Part shown: positions 28,522 through 37,800 of the stretch, in pieces
Layout: each line of letters starts with the position of its first letter
How positions within the stretch are numbered: position 1 is the first letter of the stretch
Assembly (NCBI RefSeq): GCF_900105195.1
Contig: NZ_FNRX01000002.1
Span: forward strand, 4,340,001 to 4,404,000
Reading direction: 5' to 3'
Source of the DNA: Rhodococcus pyridinivorans
Lineage (GTDB): Bacteria > Actinomycetota > Actinomycetes > Mycobacteriales > Mycobacteriaceae
Length of the DNA stretch: 64,000 bases
Notes under the pieces: model-generated
Databases searched by the model: none
Told to the model about the DNA's origin: nothing
Seen by the model: only the letters and a program-made list of their open reading frames with translations
Program-made: the position numbers and the translations under genes

Positions 28522-30102
28522 ATGACTGCGCCTGATTCCTCCCGCCCGGCTGCCGGCGATCCCACCCGCCCGCCGTTCTACGTCACGACCGCGATCGCGT
28601 ACCCGAACGGCGCCCCGCACATCGGGCACGCCTACGAGTACATCTCGACCGACGCGATCGCGCGGTTCAAGCGTCTCGACGGCTTCGACGTGCGCTTCCT
28701 GACCGGCACCGACGAGCACGGCCTGAAGATGCAGCAGACCGCCGCGAAGGAAGGCATCCCGGTCACCGAACTCGCGTCCCGCAACTCGGACGTGTTCGAG
28801 GCCATGGACAAGCGGCTGAACATCTCGTACGACCGGTTCATCCGCACCACGGACGCCGATCACCTCGAGGCGAGCAAGGCGATCTGGCAGCGCATGGTCG
28901 ACTCGGGCGACATCTACCTCGACACCTACGCGGGGTGGTACTCGGTCCGCGACGAGGCGTTCTACACCGACGGCGAGACCACCCTGCTCGAAGACGGCTC
29001 GCGGATCTCCACCGACACCGGCACCCCCGTGGAGTGGACCGAGGAGTCCACCTACTTCTTCCGGCTGTCGGCTTATCAGGACAAGCTGCTCGAGCTCTAC
29101 GAGAAGCAGCCCGACTTCATCGCCCCGGCCACCCGCCGCAACGAGATCGTCAGCTTCGTCTCCGGCGGCCTGAAGGACCTGTCGATCTCCCGCACCACCT
29201 TCGACTGGGGTGTGCCGGTCCCCGATCACCCCGATCACGTCATGTACGTGTGGGTCGACGCGCTGACCAACTACCTCACCGGCGCCGGCTTCCCCGACAC
29301 CGAATCGGAGTCCTACCGCCGCTACTGGCCCGCCGACCTGCACATCATCGGCAAGGACATCACGCGGTTCCACACCGTCTACTGGCCGGCCTTCCTCATG
29401 TCGGCGGGGCTCGAACTGCCGAAGCGGGTCTTCGTCCACGGCTTCCTGTTCAACAAGGGCGAGAAGATGTCGAAGTCGGTCGGCAACGTCGTCGACCCGC
29501 TCGAGATGGTCGACCGGTACGGCCTCGACCAGCTGCGCTTCTTCCTGCTCCGCGAGATCTCCTACGGCCAGGACGGCAGCTACAGCCACGAGGCGATCGT
29601 CACCCGCATCAACGCCGATCTCGCCAACGACCTCGGCAACCTCGCGCAGCGCTCCCTGACGATGGTCGCGAAGAATCTCGAGGGCACCGTGCCCACGCCG
29701 GGCGAGTTCACCGCCGACGACGAGGCGATGCTCGCCCAGGCCGACGCGCTGCTCGCGAAGGTGCGCGCCGAGTTCGACGCGCAGGCCCTGCACCTCGGTC
29801 TCGAAGCGATCTGGCACGTCCTCGGCGAGACCAACCGTTACTTCTCGGCGCAGCAGCCGTGGGTGCTGCGCAAGACCGATCCCGAGCGGATGGCGACGGT
29901 CCTGTACGTCACGCTCGAGGTCGTTCGGATCGTGGGTCTGCTCGTCCAGCCGGTGATGCCCGATGCCGCCGCGAACATCCTCGATCTCCTCGGTCAGACA
30001 CCCGAGGCACGGCAGTTCGACGCCGTCGCGACCCGCCTGGCTCCGGGCACGACCCTGCCCGCCCCGGCACCGGTGTTCCCGCGCTACGTCGACGAGGACT
30101 GA
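28522..30102 (+). CDS. metG: methionyl-tRNA synthetase
   Basis: MetRS charges tRNA-Met. ATG 28522 gives 526 residues. The HIGH-type motif is [15 protein letters not shown] and KMSKS is in [21 protein letters not shown] and the [19 protein letters not shown] segment are typical. It lacks the C-terminal tRNA-binding extension of some bacteria, like the mycobacterial enzyme. No SD is seen in the very short space after tatD, so the mRNA is probably leaderless or nearly so. Confidence 0.96.
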   Translation: MTAPDSSRPAAGDPTRPPFYVTTAIAYPNGAPHIGHAYEYISTDAIARFKRLDGFDVRFLTGTDEHGLKMQQTAAKEGIPVTELASRNSDVFEAMDKRLNISYDRFIRTTDADHLEASKAIWQRMVDSGDIYLDTYAGWYSVRDEAFYTDGETTLLEDGSRISTDTGTPVEWTEESTYFFRLSAYQDKLLELYEKQPDFIAPATRRNEIVSFVSGGLKDLSISRTTFDWGVPVPDHPDHVMYVWVDALTNYLTGAGFPDTESESYRRYWPADLHIIGKDITRFHTVYWPAFLMSAGLELPKRVFVHGFLFNKGEKMSKSVGNVVDPLEMVDRYGLDQLRFFLLREISYGQDGSYSHEAIVTRINADLANDLGNLAQRSLTMVAKNLEGTVPTPGEFTADDEAMLAQADALLAKVRAEFDAQALHLGLEAIWHVLGETNRYFSAQQPWVLRKTDPERMATVLYVTLEVVRIVGLLVQPVMPDAAANILDLLGQTPEARQFDAVATRLAPGTTLPAPAPVFPRYVDED

Positions 30103-30112
30103 GCGTCCGATC

Positions 30113-30151
30113 CGGCGACGGAGAGCTTCACCTGCGTGTTCTCCGTCGCCG
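30113..30151 (+). terminator. metG terminator hairpin
   Basis: Arms 30113-30124 and 30140-30151 pair perfectly over 12 bp around a 15-nt loop, 10 bp after the metG stop. Confidence 0.75.
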
Positions 30152-30188
30152 CGCAAACCTGTCGGTGCCGTGCGCAACACTGCGGCGC

Positions 30189-31328
30189 ATGCGCAGCGAT
30201 AGAACACATGTTCGATCCGATGGCCTGAACGAGCACTCCCTGCTCGCCGAGCTGGGCGGTGCCTACGAGCGGGGATGGCAGCCCGCCGACGTGCTCCACG
30301 TGACGGCCCGCTCGGGTGGTCCCTCCGATGTCGCACTGACGGCGGCCACGATGCTGTTCGACGCGCAGATCCGGCGCGCGGCCGAACGCGCCCCCGTCGA
30401 GTGGGTACGGCAGCTCGACGAGATCACCCGCCGGCACCCGCGTCCGGCCCACGCCGCCGGAGCCCCGACCCTGGCCGACGGTCTGTTCCGCGCGTTCCCC
30501 GACGTCACCCGCTTCGAGATCGAAGGGCTCGCCTTCACCTGGAAGTACCTGCCGTCCTTCGCGATCCTCACACCCCCGCCGTCGCGATGGCCGTCCGTCC
30601 GGTCCGGCGACCCGTCTGCGCCCGCCCCGCCCGACACCCGGATCCTCGAACGCATCCGGGCACTGCTGTCGAAGGCCGAGTCCACCGACTTCCCCGACGA
30701 GGCCGAAGCGCTCACCGCGAAGGCGCAGGAACTCGTCTCGCGTCACGCCGTGGGTGCGGCGCTGCTGGCCGGACCCGACTCCGGCACAGACCCGGTCGTC
30801 GGCCGGCGCATCCACCTCGACAGCCCGTACATCCGCGAGAAGGTCCTGCTCCTCACCGCCATCGGCGACGCGAACCGCGTGCGCACGGTGTGGTTCACCC
30901 GGGTGCAGATCGCGACGATCGTCGGTACCGCCACCGACCTGCAGCAGGCCGAGATGCTGTACACCTCGCTGCTCGTGCAGGCCGGACGGGCCGTGCAGGC
31001 GGCCGGAACGGCGGGGCGGCGCGGATCGTCCGCGACCTCCTTCCGCCGCGCCTTCCTCACCGGCTACGCGCACCGGATCGGCGAACGTCTCCGCGAGGCG
31101 GACGTCCGGGCCACCGCCCACGCCGCCGCCGACGCGCAGATGCCCATCACGAAACTCGCACCCATCCTCGCCAGACGCTCCGACGCCGTCGACACCGAGT
31201 TCCGGCGGTTGTTCCCCGTCACCCGCGACTCGCGTAGCCGCGGGGTCGACGCCGACGGCTTCCACGCCGGTCGGGATGCGGCCGAGACCGCCTCGCTGAC
31301 AACGGAATTCCGCACGGTCGGTCGCTGA
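30189..31328 (+). CDS. DUF2786 domain protein
   Basis: A 379-residue soluble protein of unknown function. The middle carries DTRILERIRALLSKAESTDFPDEAEALTAKAQELVSRHA (about residues 153-195), the recognisable DUF2786 core with its E-A-E-A-L-T-A-K-A-Q pattern. The N-terminal part (RGWQPADVLHVT) and the long helical C-terminal part (RRAFLTGYAHRIGERLREAD) are typical of the actinobacterial full-length family. ATG 30189 is a reasonable start; an in-frame GTG about 24 bp upstream is an alternative. It stands alone between metG and the ECF41 unit. Confidence 0.8.
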   Translation: MRSDRTHVRSDGLNEHSLLAELGGAYERGWQPADVLHVTARSGGPSDVALTAATMLFDAQIRRAAERAPVEWVRQLDEITRRHPRPAHAAGAPTLADGLFRAFPDVTRFEIEGLAFTWKYLPSFAILTPPPSRWPSVRSGDPSAPAPPDTRILERIRALLSKAESTDFPDEAEALTAKAQELVSRHAVGAALLAGPDSGTDPVVGRRIHLDSPYIREKVLLLTAIGDANRVRTVWFTRVQIATIVGTATDLQQAEMLYTSLLVQAGRAVQAAGTAGRRGSSATSFRRAFLTGYAHRIGERLREADVRATAHAAADAQMPITKLAPILARRSDAVDTEFRRLFPVTRDSRSRGVDADGFHAGRDAAETASLTTEFRTVGR

Positions 31329-31393
31329 CCGGATCGATCACCGACGAGGTCGACAGCAGGAGACGGGCGTCACAGGAATTGGCGGTGGCGCCG

Positions 31394-31420
31394 TGTCACA
31401 TCCCTGCCACGAGCGGTGTC
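31394..31420 (+). promoter_or_regulatory. ECF41-type sigma factor promoter
   Basis: TGTCACA (31394-31400), a 16-bp spacer, then TGTC (31417-31420) closely match the published ECF41 promoter pattern TGTCACA-N16-CGTC. It is 43 bp before the oxidoreductase start, so the oxidoreductase and sigma gene are probably autoregulated from here. Confidence 0.7.
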
Positions 31421-31462
31421 CTATCGGTGACACCACTTCCGACAAGCGAAGGGAACAGAGCG

Positions 31463-32614
31463 ATGACGACGCAATTCCATGTGGTGGTCGTAGGGGCGGG
31501 CTACGCCGGAGTGATGGCTGCGAACCGCTTGCTCGCCGAACACCCCGAGGTGGCGGTCACCGTCGTGAACCCGCGACCGGTCTTCGTCGAACGCGTCCGG
31601 CTCCACCAGGTGGCGGCCGGATCCGGAACCGCCACACACGAACTGTCCGATCTCCTGCACCCGCGGGTGACGCTGCACGTCGGCACGGCCGTACGGATCG
31701 AGCCCTACGCGGTGTCCCTCGCCGACGGCACGGTCCTGCCATGCGACGCGGTGGTCTACGCCGTCGGCAGCACCACGGGCTCCGGCGCGATCCCCGGTGC
31801 GGAGAAGGCGTTCTCCGTCGCCGACCTCGACTCCGCCACTGCCCTGCGCGACGCGCTCCTCGAGGCGGACGATCACGCCTCCGTCGTCGTGATCGGTGGC
31901 GGGCTCACCGGTCTCGAGACCGTCACCGAACTCGCACAGTCGCATCCGCGGCACACCCTCGTCCTCGTCGGCGATCCGGGAGCGGCCCTTCCTGTGAACA
32001 CGCAGCGTTACATCCGCCACCGGCTCGACGAACTGGGCGTTCAGGTCCGGTCGGGAACGCGGGTCGCCCACATCGACGACGGCTCGGTCGTCCTCGACGA
32101 CGGCTCCGAAATCCCCGCGACCCTCGTGGTCCGCACGGCCGGTTTCTCCGTGCCCGACCTGGCCCGTCGCAGCGGCCTGCCGGTCGACGACGACGGTCGT
32201 CTCCGGGTGCGCGACACCCTGCAGGCGGTCGACGGCTCGCCGATCGTCGGCGTGGGCGACGCAGTGGTGGTGGACGGCAATGACCACCTGCGCATGAGCT
32301 GCCAGGCGGCGATGCCGCTCGGCATCCACGGCGCCGACACGGTGTGGCAGTTGTTGCAGGGACGCGAGCCGGCACCGCTCTCGCTCGGTTTCGTCACGAC
32401 CTGCATCTCTCTCGGCCGCGATCGCGGCGTCGTGCAGTTGTCGGCACGCGACGACACCCCGTCGAGGTGGGCCCTGCGCGGTCGGCTCGCAGCACCGGTG
32501 AAGGAAGCCGTCGTTCGTGGGACCATCCACACCATGCAACTCCAGGCGCGCGGACGTGCCCTGCCGTCCCGACGCGGACCGGACACCGCCGCACGCGAGA
32601 AGGCTCACGTATGA
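31463..32614 (+). CDS. FAD-dependent NAD(P)H oxidoreductase, ECF41 partner
   Basis: A 383-residue pyridine-nucleotide-disulfide oxidoreductase of the NDH-2/FSP1-like type without an active-site disulfide. FHVVVVGAGYAGVMAANRLL binds FAD, VVVIGGGLTGLETVTELA the pyridine nucleotide, and SPIVGVGDAV is the second FAD motif. ATG 31463 has GAAGGGA upstream. The stop overlaps the start of an ECF41 sigma factor; ECF41 genes are known to sit next to carboxymuconolactone decarboxylase, oxidoreductase or epimerase genes, so this is probably the regulated target. Substrate unknown. Confidence 0.87.
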   Translation: MTTQFHVVVVGAGYAGVMAANRLLAEHPEVAVTVVNPRPVFVERVRLHQVAAGSGTATHELSDLLHPRVTLHVGTAVRIEPYAVSLADGTVLPCDAVVYAVGSTTGSGAIPGAEKAFSVADLDSATALRDALLEADDHASVVVIGGGLTGLETVTELAQSHPRHTLVLVGDPGAALPVNTQRYIRHRLDELGVQVRSGTRVAHIDDGSVVLDDGSEIPATLVVRTAGFSVPDLARRSGLPVDDDGRLRVRDTLQAVDGSPIVGVGDAVVVDGNDHLRMSCQAAMPLGIHGADTVWQLLQGREPAPLSLGFVTTCISLGRDRGVVQLSARDDTPSRWALRGRLAAPVKEAVVRGTIHTMQLQARGRALPSRRGPDTAAREKAHV

Positions 32615-33492
32615 CCGGCGACGACGTCTTCACCGAGCATCGGGGACTGCTGTTCTCGATCGCCTACGAGATCACCGGCAGTGTCGCCGACAGCGAGGAC
32701 GTCCTGCAGGAGAGTTACATCCGCTGGGCCCGCACCGACACCGGCAGCGTCGACAATCCGCGGGCCTACGCGGCGCAGATCGTGACGCGTCAGGCGCTGA
32801 ACTCGCTGCGCTCGGCGCAACGCCGCCGGGAGGACTACGTCGGGCCGTGGTTGCCCGAGCCGATGCTCACCGCCCCCGACGCAGCCGCCGAGGTCGAACT
32901 CGCCGAGTCGGTGTCGACCGCGATGCTGTTGGTGCTCGAGACATTGACGCCCGTCGAACGCGCGGTTTTCGTGATGCGCGAGGTGTTCGGTTTCGAGTAC
33001 GGGCGCATCGCCGAGACGGTCGACCGTACCGAGAGTGCCGTCCGGCAGATCGCGCACCGCGCCCGCGAGCACGTCCATGCCCGGCAGCGACGCTTCACTC
33101 CCGCGGGCGACGAGACCGACCGGGTGGTCGCGGCGTTCCTCACCGCGGCCACCACCGGCGACCTCGACGGACTGCTGTCGCTGCTGGCTCCCGACGTGCG
33201 GTACCTCGCCGACGGTGGCGGCAAGGTCACTGCGGCCCGAGTTCCGGTCTTCGGCTCCGCGAAGGTCGCCGGCCTGTTCCTCGGACTGGTCCGGCATCCG
33301 CTGCCCGACATGACCATCGAGCCGGCCGTGGTGAACTCGATGCCCGGTTTCCTCGTCTACTCGGCAGGTGTCCTCGACATGGTGCTGCACCTCGAGATCG
33401 ACGACCACCTGATCACCGGCGTCTACGTGGTCCGCAATCCCGACAAGCTCACGCATCTCCGGGCTCGTCCCGATGCTTCCGACCAGACATGA
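32611..33492 (+). CDS. ECF41-family RNA polymerase sigma factor
   Basis: A 293-residue sigma factor. Region 2 (FTEHRGLLFSIAYEITGSVADSEDVLQESYIRW) and region 4 (TLTPVERAVFVMREVFGFEYGRIAETVDRTESAVRQIAHRAREHV) are followed by a C-terminal SnoaL-like domain (about residues 170-290), the mark of ECF41/SigJ-type factors, where it replaces a separate anti-sigma and modulates activity. ATG 32611 overlaps the oxidoreductase stop by 4 bp. It is expected to recognise the TGTCACA-N16-TGTC promoter upstream of its own unit. Confidence 0.9.
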   Translation: MTGDDVFTEHRGLLFSIAYEITGSVADSEDVLQESYIRWARTDTGSVDNPRAYAAQIVTRQALNSLRSAQRRREDYVGPWLPEPMLTAPDAAAEVELAESVSTAMLLVLETLTPVERAVFVMREVFGFEYGRIAETVDRTESAVRQIAHRAREHVHARQRRFTPAGDETDRVVAAFLTAATTGDLDGLLSLLAPDVRYLADGGGKVTAARVPVFGSAKVAGLFLGLVRHPLPDMTIEPAVVNSMPGFLVYSAGVLDMVLHLEIDDHLITGVYVVRNPDKLTHLRARPDASDQT

Positions 33493-33504
33493 CAAGCTGA
33501 CGCC

Positions 33505-34857
33505 ATGCGGATGGAACGACTCGGCCGCGGCGGCACCGTCGATCGCGTGCTCGGTGCACTCGCAGAACGCGCCAGGATCCTCGCGATCCCCGCCCCGGCG
33601 GCACTGTCGGGTGAATGGTTCGGGGCGGCGGCCGTGCTCGTCCCGTCCGTGTCCGTCGAATCCGTCCCACCGGCAGAGGTCTTCTCCCTCCCCGCGGACG
33701 CTCCCGGGCCCGGCGGTGCCGATCGGCGCTTCCAGCGGAGTGACGACCGGCCGCTCATCGGAGGCGGGCGCATCGGTTATCTCGCCTACCCGGATCGCAT
33801 CCCGGACCGACCCGCGCTGCCCCTCGCCGCGAGCGGGTGGACCGACACTGTCCTGCGTCTCGACGCCGACGGGTGCTGGTGGTACGAGACCCTCGGTACC
33901 GCACCCTGCCCCGACGATCTCGCCGCGGCAGTCCTCGATTCACCGTCGACCGCCGCCCCGCCGACGAACGCCACAGAGTCGACGAACGCCACGGACTGGC
34001 ACATCGACTGGACACCACCGCCTCGCGACGAGCACCGCCGCGGCGTCGAACACTGTCTCGACGCGATCCGCGCCGGCGAGGTGTACCAGGCGTGCGTGTG
34101 CACGCGGTTCACGGGCAGATGGGACGGCGATCCGCTGGCGTTCTTCGCCGACGGGATCTCCCGGACTGACCCTCCGCGCGCCGCCTACCTGCAGGGATCG
34201 TGGGGTGCGGTCGCGTCGCTCTCGCCCGAACTGTTCGTCTCCCTCCACGGCGACACGCTGCGGTCGAGTCCGATCAAGGGCACCCTCCCCCTCTCCGCCG
34301 ACCCCGCCGGGCTACGGGCATCGGTCAAGGACGTCGCCGAGAACGTGATGATCGTCGATCTCGTCCGCAACGATCTCGGCCGCGTCGCCGAGACCGGTTC
34401 GGTGCGGGTCGAGGATCTTCTGACGGTGCGTCCCGCACCCGGCGTGTGGCATCTGGTGTCCACCGTCGCGGCGGAGCGGCGACCGGGTGTGACGGTCGCC
34501 GATGTGCTCGACGCGGCGTTCCCGCCCGCATCGGTGACGGGCTGCCCGAAACTCCGCGCCCGGACGCTGCTCACCAGGTGGGAGGGTTCCGCGCGAGGTG
34601 TCTACTGCGGCACCGTCGGCATGTCGAGTCCGATCGCCGGCACCGAACTGAACGTCGCGATCCGCACCGTCGAGTTCGGGCACGACGACAGCGGCAACGG
34701 CGTGTGCGCGCTCGGTGTGGGAGGCGGCATCACCATCGACTCCGATCCCGACGCGGAATGGCAGGAATGCCTCGACAAGGCCGCCAGCATCCTCGCGCTC
34801 GGCGACGCGCGGGCAGCCGTTCAGCACACCTCGTCGGGAGGCGACGGCAACTCGTAA
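33505..34857 (+). CDS. pabB: aminodeoxychorismate synthase component I
   Basis: PabB aminates chorismate to aminodeoxychorismate for folate. The 450-residue chorismate-binding enzyme has GEVYQACVCTRFTG, SPELFVSLHGD, SSPIKGTLP, AENVMIVDLVRNDLGRV, GSARGVYCGTVGM and GVGGGITIDSDP. PabB rather than anthranilate synthase TrpE is supported by the SPIKGT pattern and by its locus matching M. tuberculosis pabB. ATG 33505 is used; a second ATG at 33511 is possible. Its 3' end overlaps the convergent STAND gene by 37 bp. Confidence 0.88.
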   Translation: MRMERLGRGGTVDRVLGALAERARILAIPAPAALSGEWFGAAAVLVPSVSVESVPPAEVFSLPADAPGPGGADRRFQRSDDRPLIGGGRIGYLAYPDRIPDRPALPLAASGWTDTVLRLDADGCWWYETLGTAPCPDDLAAAVLDSPSTAAPPTNATESTNATDWHIDWTPPPRDEHRRGVEHCLDAIRAGEVYQACVCTRFTGRWDGDPLAFFADGISRTDPPRAAYLQGSWGAVASLSPELFVSLHGDTLRSSPIKGTLPLSADPAGLRASVKDVAENVMIVDLVRNDLGRVAETGSVRVEDLLTVRPAPGVWHLVSTVAAERRPGVTVADVLDAAFPPASVTGCPKLRARTLLTRWEGSARGVYCGTVGMSSPIAGTELNVAIRTVEFGHDDSGNGVCALGVGGGITIDSDPDAEWQECLDKAASILALGDARAAVQHTSSGGDGNS

Positions 34858-37800
34858 CGGTCGAGGACCTCCTCGAGTCGCACCGAGGTGGAACGGCAGA
34901 TGCGGGCTACGACGGCATCGGCGTCGAGCCCCCATGTGCGGAGCAGACCGTCGCCACCGGCGGCGACGATGGTGCTGTCGGGCGCGAAGGTCACCTGCCA
35001 TCGTCCCGTTCCCATGTCGGTGACCGGGCCACCGATCTCGTGCATGCCGCCCGGGTCGGCGACGTCCCACAGACGGACAGTGCCGTCGTCGCTGCCGCTG
35101 ACCGCGCGGGTGCCGTCGAGGGTGATGGAGACGGAGTAGACCGTGCCGGTGTGGCCGCTCAACCGGGTCTCGCGGGCGACGAAGTCACCGGACTCGGTGC
35201 GGTCCCAGACCACCACGTCGTGGTCGTCCCCGCCGGTCACCAGCACGTCGCTCGACCCGTCGAAGGCCACGGTGTTCACGCCGGTTGCGTGCCCGTCCGA
35301 GACGTTCACCCGTGTCGGGGAGCGCGGATCGGTCACGTTCCAGGCGTAGATCTCGCTGTCGGCGCTCGTGACCACGAGACTTCGGCCGTCGGGGCTGATG
35401 GCAGCACTGCGCACGAGATTCTTCGGTCCCGTCAGCGGCTGGCCCCACGGCACCGGTTCGGCGGGATCCGCGATGTCCCACAACTGCACCGTGGAGTCGT
35501 CGGCGCCGGTCACGAGGGTCGTGCCGTCGGGTCCGAACGCCAGGGCGGAGGTGAACCTCGTGTCGAGCGGCACCGGATCGCCGAACGGCTTCGGTGTTGC
35601 CGGATCGCGCACGTCCCACAATTGCACGCTGCCGCCGGAGGTCGGTGCCGTGGCCAGGATCGTGCCCGAGGGCGAGAGCGCGCACACGTACGCACCGCCG
35701 AGCGGGCGCGGCAACGCGATCCCACCGGCGCGGTTCCAGTCGCCGCCCTGACCGACCCGCCAGAGCGTGACATCCGGTCCGTAGCTGCCGGTCGCGACGA
35801 GGGCTCCGGCACGATCGATCGCCGGCCTGGTCAGCGCTCCGTCGGCGACCGCCATCCGGGTCTGCGGCATCGTCCACACCCGGACGTTGGAATCCTGTCC
35901 GCCGGTGACGACGGTGGTCCCGGTCGGGCTCACCGCGAGCGTCGGGACACCGCCTCCGTGCCCGGTCAGCGGCGGGCCGATCTCGTCGAGGGTTCGTGTC
36001 GACGGGTCGACGTCCCACAGTTTCGCGGTGCCGTCCCAGGACGCGCTCGCCAGTGTGCGTCCGTCGGGGAGGAACGCGATGTTCCAGACACCGCCGGTGT
36101 GGGCGTTCGTCGGCACCCCCAGCGGGCGGGCCGCGCGCGGATCGGTGGTGTCGAACAGGTGCAGCACACCGTCGTCGCTGCTCGCCGCGAGGATCGTGCC
36201 GTCGCCGTTGAAGCTCACCGAATGGGCCACGTCGCCGAAACCGGTGAGCGGCTCACCGAGCGGCACCGGCCGCGAGGGCGTGCTCACGTCCCATAGCCGG
36301 ACGGTGCGGTCGTCGCTCGACGTGGCGAGGACCTGCCCACCGGGACGGAAGGCCACCGTCCGCACACCACCGTCGTGCTCGTCGACCAAGGTGACGGGGA
36401 ACCGGCCCGATCCGGGATCCGAGGTGTCGACGAGTGCGACGTGCCCGTCGTCGTAGGGCACGGCGAGCACCCGCCCGTTGGGTGAGTACCGCACGTTGTG
36501 CACGGCGCCGTCGGCGTAGACCTGCCGGTCGAGCACCACGTGCGGCGCGGCACGATCGGACGCGTCGTAGATCCACACACCACCGTCACCTGCCCCGATC
36601 GCGAGGAAACGGCCGTCGGGGCTGAACGAGACGGACGCCATGTACTTCGACGACAACCGCAACGGCTCGCCCACGGCGGACGGTTCGTCGCCGTCGAGTG
36701 CCCACAGGCGGACGGTGCCGTCATCGCTCGCCGACGCGAGGGTGGCCCCGTCGGGGGAGACGACGACGCCGTAGACCGGCCCGGTGTGTCCGCTCAGTGT
36801 GTAGGCGAGGGGCACGGCCTGGCTGGCGATGAGCCTCGAGTACGCGACCGGGCTGTCGGGCTGGAGTTCGGCCGCGACGAGCGCCAGGTTCGCCGAGATC
36901 GTGGAGTCCTTGTCCCGCAGGGAGTCGGACAGCGCGACGATCTGCTGGAACTGCGCGGTGCTCCGTGCCGTCTCGGCCCGGCTCTTCGCGTCCCAGGCCA
37001 GTCCGGTCATGACGAACGCGATGATCGTGGACAGCGCCATCGCGGTGATGCCGACCCGCCGGGTCCGGGTCTCGCGGGCGATCTGCCGGCGGGAGGCGTC
37101 GAGGAAGGCCACCGCGGTGGGGCTGAGCGCGACCGGCCCGCGCCGGCCCTCGGGAGTGCCCGCCATGGCGAGGTGCGGATTCTGCTCGGACACGACGTCC
37201 ATGCGTCCGCGCTGGTAGAGCAGCTCGCGGTTGCGTCCGGAGCCGAGCCAGGTCGACGCGTCGGCCTCGATCTGCTGTCGCAGGGCGGCACCGGCGCGGT
37301 CCTGCTGGATCCAGGACTTGAGTCGGGGCCACGCGTCGATCACCGCATCGTGGATGAGTTCGACATAGTCGGCGTCGACGACGAGCACACGTGCCGACAC
37401 GAAATGGTCGAGGACGCGCTTCGACGCGTCGCGATCCTCCCCGCCGACCGCGAGCAGTTCGTTCAGCGACCGCGCGATCTTGACGTCCGTGCCGGTCGTG
37501 GTGACGTACACCAGGTGGACGAGCATCGAGCGGGCACGGGCACGGTCGGAATCGTCGGCGAGACTCTCCCACGCTCGTTCGGCGCCGGCGGCGACGGATC
37601 CGCGGACCCCGCCGGTCGCGCGGTAGGCGGCGACGGTGAGCGTGCCCCCGCTGCGCTTGTCCCACAGGGAGTCGAGCAGGTGGGACAGCAGGGGAAGCTC
37701 GGTGCCGCTGATCTCACCGTCGGCCAGTCCGGTGAGGTCGTGGAGGATGAGGTCGACGAGACCTGGTTCGAGGCGGACACCCACGAGTTTGGCGGGCGCG

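Noticed and set aside
28510..30336. A 608-codon minus-strand frame opposite metG
   Set aside because: metG is certain on the other strand and this frame has no domain resemblance.
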